Shown one piece after another: positions 43,383-52,077 of a stretch of 61,711 bases of DNA; position 1 is the stretch's first letter; each line of letters starts with the position of its first letter. The translations under genes and the position numbers were made by a program. The stretch comes from JBFWWP01 sp050246115 (GTDB lineage: Bacteria; Planctomycetota; UBA8108; UBA1146; JAJFFE01), in the NCBI GenBank assembly GCA_050246115.1, contig JBFWWP010000034.1, positions 1 through 61,711 of the forward strand, given 5' to 3'. The notes beneath the pieces are model-generated. The model was not told the DNA's origin, did not search any database, and saw only the letters and a program-made list of their open reading frames with translations.

Positions 43383-44455
43383 GCGAGATCCTCCTCGTGC
43401 AGGATCCCACCGGCGGCCAACGCGCGCGCACACCGCCGCCCGACGACTCGGTCCCATGCCTCTGCGCCAATGCCACCGGCGGCCCGACGCGTTACGAGGT
43501 GCTCCGGCAAGAGCCGCGTACCCGCAGCGATGGGAATCCGCGCCACGATCGACTTGCGAGCATTCTGGCGACCTTCTTCTTCGAGCGGTGTGTGCAGCTT
43601 CTGCCCGTTTCCGAGGGCCGTCTCGAGGCGCCGAATGGAACTCACCCACTCCGCGAACGACGCTGGCTCCAGCGAGGCCGCGTGATCGGGGCCGCGTGCC
43701 GCGCGGTCGTAGGTGAGATGACGCTCGAGCACACTCGCGCCGAGAGCCCGGGCCGCCAGCGAGGCTTCGACCCCTTCGGTGTGATCCGAGTAGCCGACGA
43801 CGCCGCCGAATCTGCGAACCAGCTCCCGCACTGCCAGCACGTTGGCGTCCGCCAGCGGGGTCGGATAGGCCGTGACGCAGTGCAGCAACGCCACCGCGGG
43901 CGCCCCGGCGTCGACGAGCGTATCGCGTGCGCTCGTGATCTCCGCCCAGTTGGCCATTCCGGTCGACAACAAGATCGGTACACCAGCGGCAGCGGCAGCT
44001 CGCAAGAGCGGGAGATTCGTGAGTTCACCCGAGCCAAGCTTGAGCGCGGGGACGCCGATTCGCAGCAGATCGTCGAGACTCGGCAGATCGAACGGGCTCG
44101 CCAAGAATACCAGCCCGTGCTCGCGCGCCGCACTGGCAAGCCGGCGCAAGTCATCGAACTCGAGTTGGAGCGTGCGCAGCAACTCGCGTTGGTCGGATGC
44201 CGCCACGCCCACGGCTCGCTGATAGCGCGAGACCGGCGCCCCGGCCGCAGCGATGTCGTCCGCGCGAAACGCCTGGAACTTGACGGCGTCGGCGCCAGCG
44301 CGCGCGGCGGCTCGAATCAGCTCGAGGGCGCGGTCGACGCGACCATCGTGGTTGACCCCGACCTCGGCAATGATCCATGCGGGCTCCTGCGAACCCACCC
44401 TGCGGCCCGCAATCCGGTTTGCGGCCGCCGACTCCATCGCGGAGCTCGAAGTCAT
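43379..44455 (-). CDS. neuB: N-acetylneuraminate (or related nonulosonate) synthase
   Basis: The product is 358 residues. The TIM barrel shows IIAEVGVNHDGRVDRALELIRAA, ADAVKFQAF, LKLGSGELTNLPLL, LHCVTAYPTP and GYSDHTEGVEASLAARALGA. A C-terminal antifreeze-like SAF domain starts near 290 (NARKSIVARIPIAAGTRL, VVGRRCARAL). It condenses a mannosamine-type sugar with phosphoenolpyruvate. The ATG at 44455 has GAGGGGTGG upstream. Specificity between sialic, legionaminic and pseudaminic acids is open; the NeuC-type partner argues against the pseudaminic route. Confidence 0.93.
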   Translation of the reverse strand: MTSSSAMESAAANRIAGRRVGSQEPAWIIAEVGVNHDGRVDRALELIRAAARAGADAVKFQAFRADDIAAAGAPVSRYQRAVGVAASDQRELLRTLQLEFDDLRRLASAAREHGLVFLASPFDLPSLDDLLRIGVPALKLGSGELTNLPLLRAAAAAGVPILLSTGMANWAEITSARDTLVDAGAPAVALLHCVTAYPTPLADANVLAVRELVRRFGGVVGYSDHTEGVEASLAARALGASVLERHLTYDRAARGPDHAASLEPASFAEWVSSIRRLETALGNGQKLHTPLEEEGRQNARKSIVARIPIAAGTRLLPEHLVTRRAAGGIGAEAWDRVVGRRCARALAAGGILHEEDLA

Positions 44456-44502
44456 GATCCCACCCCTCGTTCACTTCCAAGTCGCCCATCGGCACTGTCG
44501 GC

Positions 44503-45198
44503 TCACGCGAGCACGCGCTCGGCTCGCTCCCAATCGCGCACGCTGTCGATGTCGATCGAGCTCTCGCGGTCCATCACGAACGGCACCGGCTCGCCGGCCT
44601 CCGCGGCTCGATCCAAGATGCGACTCGTCCAGTACACCGAGATCGCGCCATTGAGGCGATGGATCGTGGGCAAGTCTTGGCGCCGCAACGCCCGCGTCTC
44701 GGGAGGATACAAGAAGTGGAAGCGTCCGCCGTCGATGAACCCCATCCAGTGCGGGTGCTCCTCCACCGGCGTCACGCTCTTCAGGTACGAAGCGCCCGAG
44801 CTGTGAAACAGTGCGAGCGCGCGGTCGACTTGCTCAGGCCGACAACAGGGTGACGTCGCTTGATAGAGCAAGGTCACACCGGCGTCGTCCCCATCGCGAC
44901 GCAGCGCTTGGACTGCGTGTTCGAGTGCTTTGAGCGACGGCGTGTCGTCGCGGGCGAGCGCCGGCGGCCTCATGAAGGGTACGTCCGCGCCGTACGCGAG
45001 TGCGAGTGACGCCACTTCCGGACAATCCGTCGAGACCACCACCCGCTGGATGGCTTCGACCTGGCGCAGCGTCTCGATGGCGCGCCCAACGAGCGGGATT
45101 CCTCCCAGCTCGCGCACGTTCTTGCGTGGAACCCCTTTCGACCCCCCACGCGCGAGGATCACGGCGACGGTCCGATTCGTGTCGAACGACGAGTCCAT
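44503..45198 (-). CDS. neuA: CMP-nonulosonate cytidylyltransferase (NeuA type)
   Basis: The product is 231 residues. It starts VAVILARGGSKGVPRKNVRELGG, the CMP-sialate synthetase signature, with TDCPEVASLALAYGADV, LLYQATSPCCRP and a closing SIDIDSVRDWERAE. It activates the sugar with CTP for transfer to surface glycans. The ATG at 45198 is preceded by AAGG. It is the first gene of the operon neuA - neuB - ATP-grasp - HAD - neuC, and a 47-nt gap separates it from neuB. No glycosyltransferase for the product is in the window. Confidence 0.93.
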   Translation of the reverse strand: MDSSFDTNRTVAVILARGGSKGVPRKNVRELGGIPLVGRAIETLRQVEAIQRVVVSTDCPEVASLALAYGADVPFMRPPALARDDTPSLKALEHAVQALRRDGDDAGVTLLYQATSPCCRPEQVDRALALFHSSGASYLKSVTPVEEHPHWMGFIDGGRFHFLYPPETRALRRQDLPTIHRLNGAISVYWTSRILDRAAEAGEPVPFVMDRESSIDIDSVRDWERAERVLA

Positions 45199-45567
45199 TG
45201 GAGACCTTGGTCCTCTCCCGCGGCGCCACCTCGCAGCGCCGTCCCAGCGTTGTCGACGAGAAACTCCTAAGACGCAGTGACCTCCGGAACTCGTTCGGGC
45301 CAACCCCGCGCTTACCGGAAGTTGCACTCGCCCCTATCTTCGGCTGTCCGAACGCCTCCCTTGAGCCGCAGGGCCGATACGGCCCGAAGTCGCCGGAGCG
45401 GACGCATGGGCGTGTCGGCGGTGCCTCTGCAAGCGACTCCCCACAAGCCACTTACAAAAAAGTAGGGGGCCGAGGCGAGCAATGGGCCCGCGGCTGTCCA
45501 ATAACGGGTGATCCCGCGCAATCTGGACCCGAGCGTCGAACCACGACGCGAGCACGAATGGAGCATC
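45199..45567. other. Divergent promoter region, no gene seen
   Basis: It separates neuA (minus) from the first DUF1573 gene (plus). An A-rich stretch (TTACAAAAAAGTA near 45450) is unusual here and may be part of a promoter. No other feature supported. Confidence 0.5.
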
Positions 45568-46896
45568 ATGAATCGTACGAACCCCAGGTCACGGCCGTCC
45601 CGTCCGTGGCTCGCCGCGCTGCTCTGGGCCATCCCCCTGGGCGTTTGTGCCGTGCCGCTCGTCGGCGACCTCGCCTCGACCGGCGTGGCGCTCTGGGCGC
45701 AAAGCGAGAAGGACGACGGCTATGGTCCTGCCCCCGGCCGGGGCGGCGACGGGATCGATGGCAAGGAGAGCCCGGAGTCGGCGAAGGAAGCCCTGAAGCG
45801 AGGACAGCCGGCGCCGATCACGCCAGCAGTAGTGCCGGCGGGAATGGTCGGCCCCAAGCTGGTGATCGAAAACCCCAACTACGACTGGGGGACTGTCCTC
45901 CAAGGCACCATCGTAGAGCACGTGTTCAAGGTCAGTAACCCGGGCGACATGGACCTCATCCTCTCGGTGAAGCCCGGTTGAGGTTGCGCACAGGTCCGTT
46001 CGGACCGAGTGGTCCACCCCGGTGGGGTGGGCGAAATCGTTCTCTCGATCAATACTGACAAGCTGCACACGACCGTGAAGAAGGCCTCGACCGTCAGCAG
46101 CAACGATCCGAACCGGTCCACTCTGCCGTTGTCGCTCGGTGGACAGGTGCAGGCGCTTCTGGAAGTGAAGCCCGCCCAGGTGAAGCTCTCTGGGCTCGCG
46201 TCGGACATAAAAGAACTCGACGTCGAACTCGAGAAGGGCTCTGACCTGATGGTCGAGATCCTCGGCATCGAGGCGACCCGCGGCCTGGTCGAGGTTACTT
46301 CGATCGACACGATCGAACCCGGTGCGAAGTACTCGATCCATCTCACGGCGGCGGCTTCGGAGAAGCCGGTGATGGACCGCGACACCTTGAAGGTGAGCGT
46401 CCGCACGAGCGATGGTCAACAGCGCGAGACCCAAGTCGCCGTTCTCATCGAGAACCTCGATCGCATCGTGTTGACGCCGAGGAACAACATCGTGTTCCGG
46501 CAGCAACAGGCCGCGACCCTCCGCGACTCGAAGGTCTCCGCCTCGCAGTCGCTGTTCCTGAGTTCGGCGAAGCCTGGGATCACCTTCCAGGTCACTGGCG
46601 TCGAAATCGTCGACGCACCCGAGGGGCTGTTCGAAGCCGAGTTCAAGGAGGTCACCCCGGGCGAACGCTATCGGGTCACGGTCAACCTGCTGAAGTACTT
46701 GGACGTGCCGAACGTACGCGGCAAGTTGCGCGTGCATACCGATGACCCCAAATCGCCCGTGCAAGAAGTCAATCTCTTCGCGCAGTTCGGCGCCCCCCAG
46801 ATGCCCGCAGGCCGTCAGGGTGAGGTCAAGCCGGCAGTGCCCAATCCCAATGCGAAGAAGGAACTCGTCGACCCGAAGAGCAAGGGTCAGAAGTAG
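45568..46896 (+). CDS. DUF1573 protein with in-frame UGA at the conserved Cys (probable selenoprotein)
   Basis: Read through one TGA (45979-45981) the frame is 442 residues. A signal peptide or anchor lies at about 14-40 (WLAALLWAIPLGVCAVPLV). The DUF1573 Ig-like domain begins NYDWGTVLQGTIVEHVFKVSN and reads LILSVKPG-Sec138-GCAQV, HPGGVGEIVLSINTDKL. Its neighbour reads NNVRPSCGCSAS, PPGESGTIELSVNTAKL in the same place, so the TGA replaces the first Cys of C-G-C, leaving U-G-C. Two further Ig-like regions follow (to about 420). The ATG at 45568 has GGAG 5 nt upstream. Hairpins follow the TGA. Alternatives are a nonsense mutation with restart at GTG 46009, or a sequencing error. The function of DUF1573 is unknown; a redox or metal role is inference. 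Confidence 0.82.
45979..46030 (+). promoter_or_regulatory. Candidate SECIS hairpins in the DUF1573 gene
   Basis: The UGA is followed by hairpin 1 at 45993-46006 (GGUCC-GUUC-GGACC, loop 20-23 nt from the UGA, starting with G). Hairpin 2 is at 46014-46030 (CCACCCC-GGU-GGGGUGG, 7 bp, loop GGU at 43-45). Hairpin 1 is at the right distance for a bacterial SECIS; hairpin 2 is stronger but a little far. By hand only. Confidence 0.5.
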
Positions 46897-47025
46897 CCCC
46901 TGAGTTCCCTCATGGTTCGAGACGAGGTCGGGGCCCGCGCGGACCGACCTCGTCTCGATCGTCCAGTTCCTTCCGTCGAGTACCCGCACCCATGTTCCCC
47001 GCAAGCCCGCAGGTTGAGGAGTGCC

Positions 47026-48047
47026 ATGAGACAGTCGTCGAGCCGACATTGGGGCGCAGCGTTCGTTCTCGTCGTCGTGGGAGTGTTCCTCACTGGCCCC
47101 ACCGCGACCGCCCAGCAACCCTCGGGTGAGACTGGTCGGGTCGATGGGCCGCGCATTCGACTGGACAGTGTGGAGTACGACTGGGGCAAGGTCATGCACG
47201 GGGAGATCGTGACCCACGTCTACAAAGTCGTGAACGAAGGCACGGCCCCGCTCCGCATCAACAACGTCCGTCCTTCGTGCGGCTGCTCGGCCTCCAACTG
47301 GACCAAGACCGAGATTCCGCCGGGAGAGTCGGGCACCATCGAGTTGAGCGTGAATACCGCCAAGCTGCAGGGCGGCGTGACCAAGAAGGAGGCCACGGTC
47401 TTCACCAACGATCGCCTGGCTGCGGACCTCAAGGTCTTCATCGGCGGTGAGATCCTGACGATTGCCAAGCCGACGCCGGAGCGAGTATCGATCGTCGGGC
47501 TCGCGTCGGAGACCAAGAGCGCGACCCTTGACCTGGTCCGCGGCACCGATCAGACGTTCGAAGTTCTCTCGGTCGCCTCGCGCTACAGCCAGGTCGCGGT
47601 CGAGCGCACGGAAACCGTCGAGTCGGGCAAACACTACCGCCTGCATTTGGCGGTGTCGCCGGCACTGCCAGGCACGAAACCCGACAGCCTGGACATCCGG
47701 GTGCGCGCGGGCAACGGCACCGAACACCATCTGGCCGTGCCGGTATCGGTCGAGCATCAACCCCGCATCCAGCTGAACCCGGCGGCGGGGATCGTCTTTC
47801 GACGCGATGAGACCGACAAGCTCCTCGCTCCGGGCGCGGAACCGCTCGTGAAGGAGGTGCTCCTCGAGAGTTCCCGCCCCGACATCCGCTTCACGGTCGA
47901 GAGTGTCGAGATCGAGGGGCCGGCGAGCGGGGTGTTCGCGACGTCGGTCGAGACCCTCGCCGAGGGCCTCCGTTACCGGATCCTGGTCCAGGTGACGAAG
48001 TACTCCGAGCAGCGCTTTGCGCGCGGCAAACTCGCCATCCGTACGTC
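47026..48047 (+). CDS. DUF1573 protein, second of three, cut by the assembly gap
   Basis: At least 340 residues are present; the 3' end is lost in the N run. A signal peptide covers about 10-30 (AAFVLVVVGVFLTGP, then ATAQ). The DUF1573 domain reads VEYDWGKVMHGEIVTHVYKV, RPSCGCSAS and GTIELSVNTAKL, with the normal C-G-C motif. Two more Ig-like segments follow, paralogous along their whole length to the first gene. GAGGAG precedes the ATG at 47026. The paralogue suggests only a few dozen codons are missing. Confidence 0.9.
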
Positions 48048-48147
48048 NNNNNNNNNNNNNNNNNNNNNNNNNNNNNNNNNNNNNNNNNNNNNNNNNNNNN
48101 NNNNNNNNNNNNNNNNNNNNNNNNNNNNNNNNNNNNNNNNNNNNNNN
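48048..48147. other. Assembly gap of 100 N
   Basis: A run of exactly 100 N, the conventional length for a gap of unknown size. It falls between two tandem paralogues, a place where assemblers often fail because of repeats. Extra DUF1573 copies could be hidden or collapsed here. Confidence 0.98.
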
Positions 48148-48191
48148 GACCCGGGCCCGCGGGGTCGGCGCGGTGCGGAGTATCGGGTCTC

Positions 48192-49292
48192 GTGCTCCGG
48201 ATCCTGATGCTGGTCCTGATGCTGAGCGCCCTCGCGTCAGCCGGGCTCGGCCTCTCGCGCCACGCCATGGGCCAAGCGCCCGGTGCCGCCTGGATCGACG
48301 TGGGTACATCCTGGGTCGTCGCGGACAAGGTCCTTTCGACGACGCTCCCGGACCTCATCCACGGCCTTCAGCATCCGGTCGACCTCCCGCTGCGAAACCC
48401 GCGACCGCACGCGATTCGAATCGCGCAGGTCTTACCTGGCTGCACCTGCGTGAAACCCAGTCTCAGCACCCTCGAGATCGGACCTGGGGAGACCGGCACG
48501 CTCCCTTTGGTGTTCGACACCTCTCACCTGACCCCCGGCGCGCAACAGCGCAGCCTCACGCTGGTCAGCGACGACCCCACCCAACCGCGGGTGACGCTCC
48601 AGTGGAACTTCCAACTCCTCCCGTTGTTCGCCGTCGACTCGCTCCCCCTCCGGATCTCGGGACTCCCCGGCGCCAGTTTCGAGCGGACCTTCGATCTGCC
48701 GATCCGTCTCGACAGCCCCGTGGAACTCTTGCAAGTCGCCGCGCACCACGGCCAAGTGACGCCATCGGCGGAAGTGCAGGATTCACCGGACCCGACCGCC
48801 GGGCGCCGAGGGGGCTCGCAGTCCCTGCGGCTGCGGTTGACGGCGGCAGCAACCAACACGCCGGCGATCCTGCCGGATGACGTCGAGGTCACGCTCCGGG
48901 AAGCGACCGGGCGCGAGTTCCGGGCAGCCATTGCGATCCTGGTCGAGGTCCGCGACGTCGTGAGCCTCGATCGCAACCTCATTACGTTCCGACCCGACCG
49001 TATCCGGGGCTGGCTCGCGGGCGAGTTCCCGGAACTCTCGGACTCGGTCTACGTCGAGAGCGGCGAGCCCGGCTTCACATTCCAGATCCAGCGCCTCGAG
49101 TTCGCGGGCGCCCCGCCCGGAGTCTTCTCGGCGACTTGGACCCCGGTCGAGGCTGGCCGGAGGTACCGAGTGACCGTCACCTTGAACAAGGCGCTCACCA
49201 CGGGCCGCGCCCACTGCCAACTCCGAATCGTCACCGACGCCCCGGTCCAACCCGAACGCCGCATCACCGTCTCTGCGCACTTTCCGCGCTGA
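48192..49292 (+). CDS. DUF1573-like protein, third of three
   Basis: The product is 366 residues from a GTG at 48192. A signal peptide is clear (LRILMLVLMLSALASAGLGL). The DUF1573-type motif reads VLPGCTCVKPS, GPGETGTLPLVFDTSHL, with C-T-C in place of C-G-C. Further Ig-like segments follow (for example VYVESGEPGFTFQIQRLEF and YRVTVTLNKAL), parallel to the other two genes. It is more divergent than the first two. Because the gap is directly upstream the start and promoter are uncertain. Confidence 0.85.
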   Translation: MLRILMLVLMLSALASAGLGLSRHAMGQAPGAAWIDVGTSWVVADKVLSTTLPDLIHGLQHPVDLPLRNPRPHAIRIAQVLPGCTCVKPSLSTLEIGPGETGTLPLVFDTSHLTPGAQQRSLTLVSDDPTQPRVTLQWNFQLLPLFAVDSLPLRISGLPGASFERTFDLPIRLDSPVELLQVAAHHGQVTPSAEVQDSPDPTAGRRGGSQSLRLRLTAAATNTPAILPDDVEVTLREATGREFRAAIAILVEVRDVVSLDRNLITFRPDRIRGWLAGEFPELSDSVYVESGEPGFTFQIQRLEFAGAPPGVFSATWTPVEAGRRYRVTVTLNKALTTGRAHCQLRIVTDAPVQPERRITVSAHFPR

Positions 49293-49597
49293 GCGGCGCC
49301 GCCTGGACTGCGAGCACCGGAGGGGCGATCCTGGCAGGAGCGCGTTGGGTTCGACCTCGCCCGCCAGACTGCCTACGAAAACCCAGCCGAGCGACCGATA
49401 ACAGACTCGGCGCGCGTTCGTCCGCAGTCTCATTCTCGGGGGTGCGTTGCCCGCCGGGTACGAGCCCGTCACGCCAGAGGCTTCCCTTTGGCGTTGCATG
49501 CCGCCGGCTTTGTTCCTAACTTCCGCGGGCCGAGAGCCTCGCGGGCCGTCACGTCGCTCGTACCAAGTCGTCCTGTCCCAGGAAGGGATGGAAACAC
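49293..49597. other. Intergenic region before transketolase, no gene seen
   Basis: No coding signal. It should hold the transketolase promoter; AGGAAGGG lies about 10 nt before its ATG. Confidence 0.5.
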
Positions 49598-51568
49598 ATG
49601 GGTCGTTGGAACTGGAAGCAAGAGCAGCTCGACCAGGCGTACCTCGCATGGCACGAACAAGCGCGGCGAGACTGCCGGCGAGAGATTCTGCAGATGACCC
49701 ATCTCGTCGACTCCGGACACCCGGGCGGTTCGCTGTCCTCGCTCGATTTCTACCTGGTGCTCTACGCGCACGCGAACATCGACCCCAAGAACCCCTGGCA
49801 ACCGAACCGCGATCGGATCGTCGTCAGTCATGGTCACACCTCCCCCGGCGTTTATTCGGTGCTGGCGCGACTCGGCTTCTTCCCGCCGCAGGAAGTCATC
49901 TCGAGCTTTCGTCGCACCTCGAACGTGTTCGAAGGCCACATCGAGCGCGAGGTACCCGGGGTCGAGTGGACGACCGGCAACCTTGGGCAAGGCTTGTCGG
50001 CGGCCTGCGGGATGGCGCTTGCGAACCAGCTGAAGGGCATCGACGCGCAAGTCTTCGTCCCGATGGGCGATGGGGAGCAGCAGAAGGGACAGATCGCCGA
50101 GGCGCGGCGCTTCGCGGTCAAGTACAAGCTCCATCGGCTGACCGCGATCGTCGATCGCAACCGACTGCAGATCGGCGGAAACACGGACGAGATCATGCCG
50201 CAGGACGTGGCGGCCGGCTGGAAGTCGGACGGCTGGGTCGTGCAGGAGATCGACGGACACGACCCGGTTGCCATCCACCGCGCCGTGCGCACGGCCATCC
50301 TCGACACCGCCGCGCCGCACGTCATCATCGCGAACACGGTCATGGGCAAGGGCGTTTCCTTCATCGAGAACCTCGCCGACTACCACGGCAAGGCGCTGAA
50401 CGCCGAACAGTACGCTCGCGCAGCCAAGGAGTCGGGGGAACCCGCAGAACTGTGGGACCTGGCGCCACTCCAGGCGCTGGTCGCCGCACCGCCGAAGAGT
50501 TCCGTGGCGAAGCTCCCGCACCCCTACCCCAAGGTGGTCCGCGGCACAGCACGAACCTACGGCACCGACCAGAAGACCGACAACCGGAGCGCCTTCGGGA
50601 CCGCGCTCGCGGAGGTCGCGCAGGCCAGTGCCAGCGGCGGTGCGACCCCCGTGGTCGTGTTCGATTGCGACCTCGAGGGTTCCGTCAAGACCGGGGCGTT
50701 CCGCAAGAGCTTCCCGACACACTTCATTCAGGGCGGGATTCAAGAGCACAACACCGCTGCCGCCGCGGGCGCGCTCTCGGTGGAGAGCTTCGTGAGCGTG
50801 TTCGCAGACTTCGGCGTCTTCGGGGTGGCGGAAACCTACAACCAGCACCGGCTGACCGACATCAACCACGGCAACATCAAGTTGGTGTGCACGCACGTCG
50901 GCCTCGACGTCGGCGAGGATGGCAAGACCCACCAGTCGATCGACTACGTGGGTGTGCTGCGCAACATCTTCGGCATGGAGATCATCGTACCGGCGGATCC
51001 CAACCAAACCGATCGCGCGGTACGCTACGCGCTGAGCACGCCCGGCATGATGTTCGTGGGCATGGGCCGATCCAAACTACCGGCGATTACACGCGAGGAC
51101 GGTACCCCGTTCTTCGCGGGCGATTATGAGTTCCGGCCGGGAGCGGGGGATTGGATCCGCCGCGGTACGCGCGGCGCGGTAGTGGCGATGGGTACACCGA
51201 CCGGAAGGGCTCTCGTCGCCGTGGATCGATTGCGCGCGCAGGGCGTGGACGTCGCGCTCGCGCACGTCGCGACGCCCGGTCGGATCGACGCGGAATTCCT
51301 GGACGAACTGGCGGCGCAGCCGTTCCTGATCACCGTCGAGGACCACAGTATTCGCACGGGCTTGGGCCAGTGCCTGGCTGCGGCTCTCTTCGAACGCGGA
51401 CACGTGCTGCCGCATCATCGGCTCGGGGTGCAGCACTACTGTCCGTCGGGGGATGCCGAGTCGGTGTACGCCACCCAGAACCTGCACGCCGCCGGAATCG
51501 AGCGCACGGTCGTGGAGTTCGGAGACCAAGTCGCGAGTCGTCAGGGCGCGGTGCGAGGCCGGGCCTAG
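49598..51568 (+). CDS. tkt: Transketolase
   Basis: The product is 656 residues, normal for the family. The thiamine diphosphate domain shows HLVDSGHPGGSLSS, TTGNLGQGLSAACGMA and VPMGDGEQQKGQIAEA; the pyrimidine domain shows IQEHNTAAAAGALSVESF and THVGLDVGEDGKTHQSIDYVG. It transfers two-carbon units in the pentose phosphate pathway. Sequence TPGMMFVGMGRSKLP near 490 and the short C-terminus are typical of the shorter bacterial type. It is convergent with the bL33 gene, 26 nt apart. Confidence 0.93.
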   Translation: MGRWNWKQEQLDQAYLAWHEQARRDCRREILQMTHLVDSGHPGGSLSSLDFYLVLYAHANIDPKNPWQPNRDRIVVSHGHTSPGVYSVLARLGFFPPQEVISSFRRTSNVFEGHIEREVPGVEWTTGNLGQGLSAACGMALANQLKGIDAQVFVPMGDGEQQKGQIAEARRFAVKYKLHRLTAIVDRNRLQIGGNTDEIMPQDVAAGWKSDGWVVQEIDGHDPVAIHRAVRTAILDTAAPHVIIANTVMGKGVSFIENLADYHGKALNAEQYARAAKESGEPAELWDLAPLQALVAAPPKSSVAKLPHPYPKVVRGTARTYGTDQKTDNRSAFGTALAEVAQASASGGATPVVVFDCDLEGSVKTGAFRKSFPTHFIQGGIQEHNTAAAAGALSVESFVSVFADFGVFGVAETYNQHRLTDINHGNIKLVCTHVGLDVGEDGKTHQSIDYVGVLRNIFGMEIIVPADPNQTDRAVRYALSTPGMMFVGMGRSKLPAITREDGTPFFAGDYEFRPGAGDWIRRGTRGAVVAMGTPTGRALVAVDRLRAQGVDVALAHVATPGRIDAEFLDELAAQPFLITVEDHSIRTGLGQCLAAALFERGHVLPHHRLGVQHYCPSGDAESVYATQNLHAAGIERTVVEFGDQVASRQGAVRGRA

Positions 51569-51594
51569 ACCGAGGCCGGGCCTGACTCCGCGAA

Positions 51595-51771
51595 CTACTT
51601 GCGCTTGATCTTGTGGAGCGTGTGCTTGCGGAGACGGGCGCAGTACTTCCGGAGTCCCTCGCGGAGCTTCTCCGACACCCCACCTTTGACGCTGATCTGG
51701 GTGCGGTAGTTGAGATCTCCCGACTCGGAGCACTGGAGCCACACATACTCGCGGTTCAACTTCTTGGCCAT
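51595..51771 (-). CDS. rpmG: 50S ribosomal protein bL33
   Basis: The product is 58 residues: it begins MAKKLNREYVWLQCSESGDL and ends CARLRKHTLHKIKRK. The ESGDLNYRTQ and LRKYCARLRKHTLHK segments match bL33. It has two Cys (in LQCSES and KYCARL) rather than the full zinc-ribbon set of four. AGGA lies about 8 nt before the ATG. bL33 genes often sit near secE and a tRNA-Trp gene; neither is present here. Confidence 0.9.
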   Translation of the reverse strand: MAKKLNREYVWLQCSESGDLNYRTQISVKGGVSEKLREGLRKYCARLRKHTLHKIKRK

Positions 51772-52077
51772 GGTCGAGTCCTGTTCGGCCGCCGAACGGC
51801 GACGATGATCGCGCGCCGGACGCTCTGGTTTCGTGGTTCGTGGCGCACGGCCGAAACCGGCAGGCGAGACCGGCGGGCGCCCTTGAAAGAGCCCGGCAGG
51901 TTACCGAAGGCCGCGGGTCTCCGCTAGCCCCAAATCCCGCATTCGAGAGCCACCCAAACGCGGGCACGGTCCCGCTGGAGGTTCCTCGGCGGCGGACGGG
52001 TGCTGCGGACGGGTGCTTGGCCGCGGCGAGGAAACCCTGCGAGTGTTCCCACCCCGCCGACCGAGGTTGCGCCCCGC
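51772..52077. other. Intergenic region upstream of rpmG, no gene seen
   Basis: It lies between the ABC-ATPase stop and the rpmG start, both on the minus strand, and should hold the rpmG promoter. I looked for a tRNA and found none. Confidence 0.5.

Noticed and set aside
45979..45981. General reassignment of UGA as a sense codon
   Set aside because: Many genes in the window end in TGA with correct C-termini and 4-nt overlaps (for example the TGA stops at 57911-57913 and 35443-35445), so TGA is a normal stop here.
49447..51129. Plus-strand open frame of 560 codons
   Set aside because: It is a shadow frame of transketolase, whose motifs are intact in the other frame.
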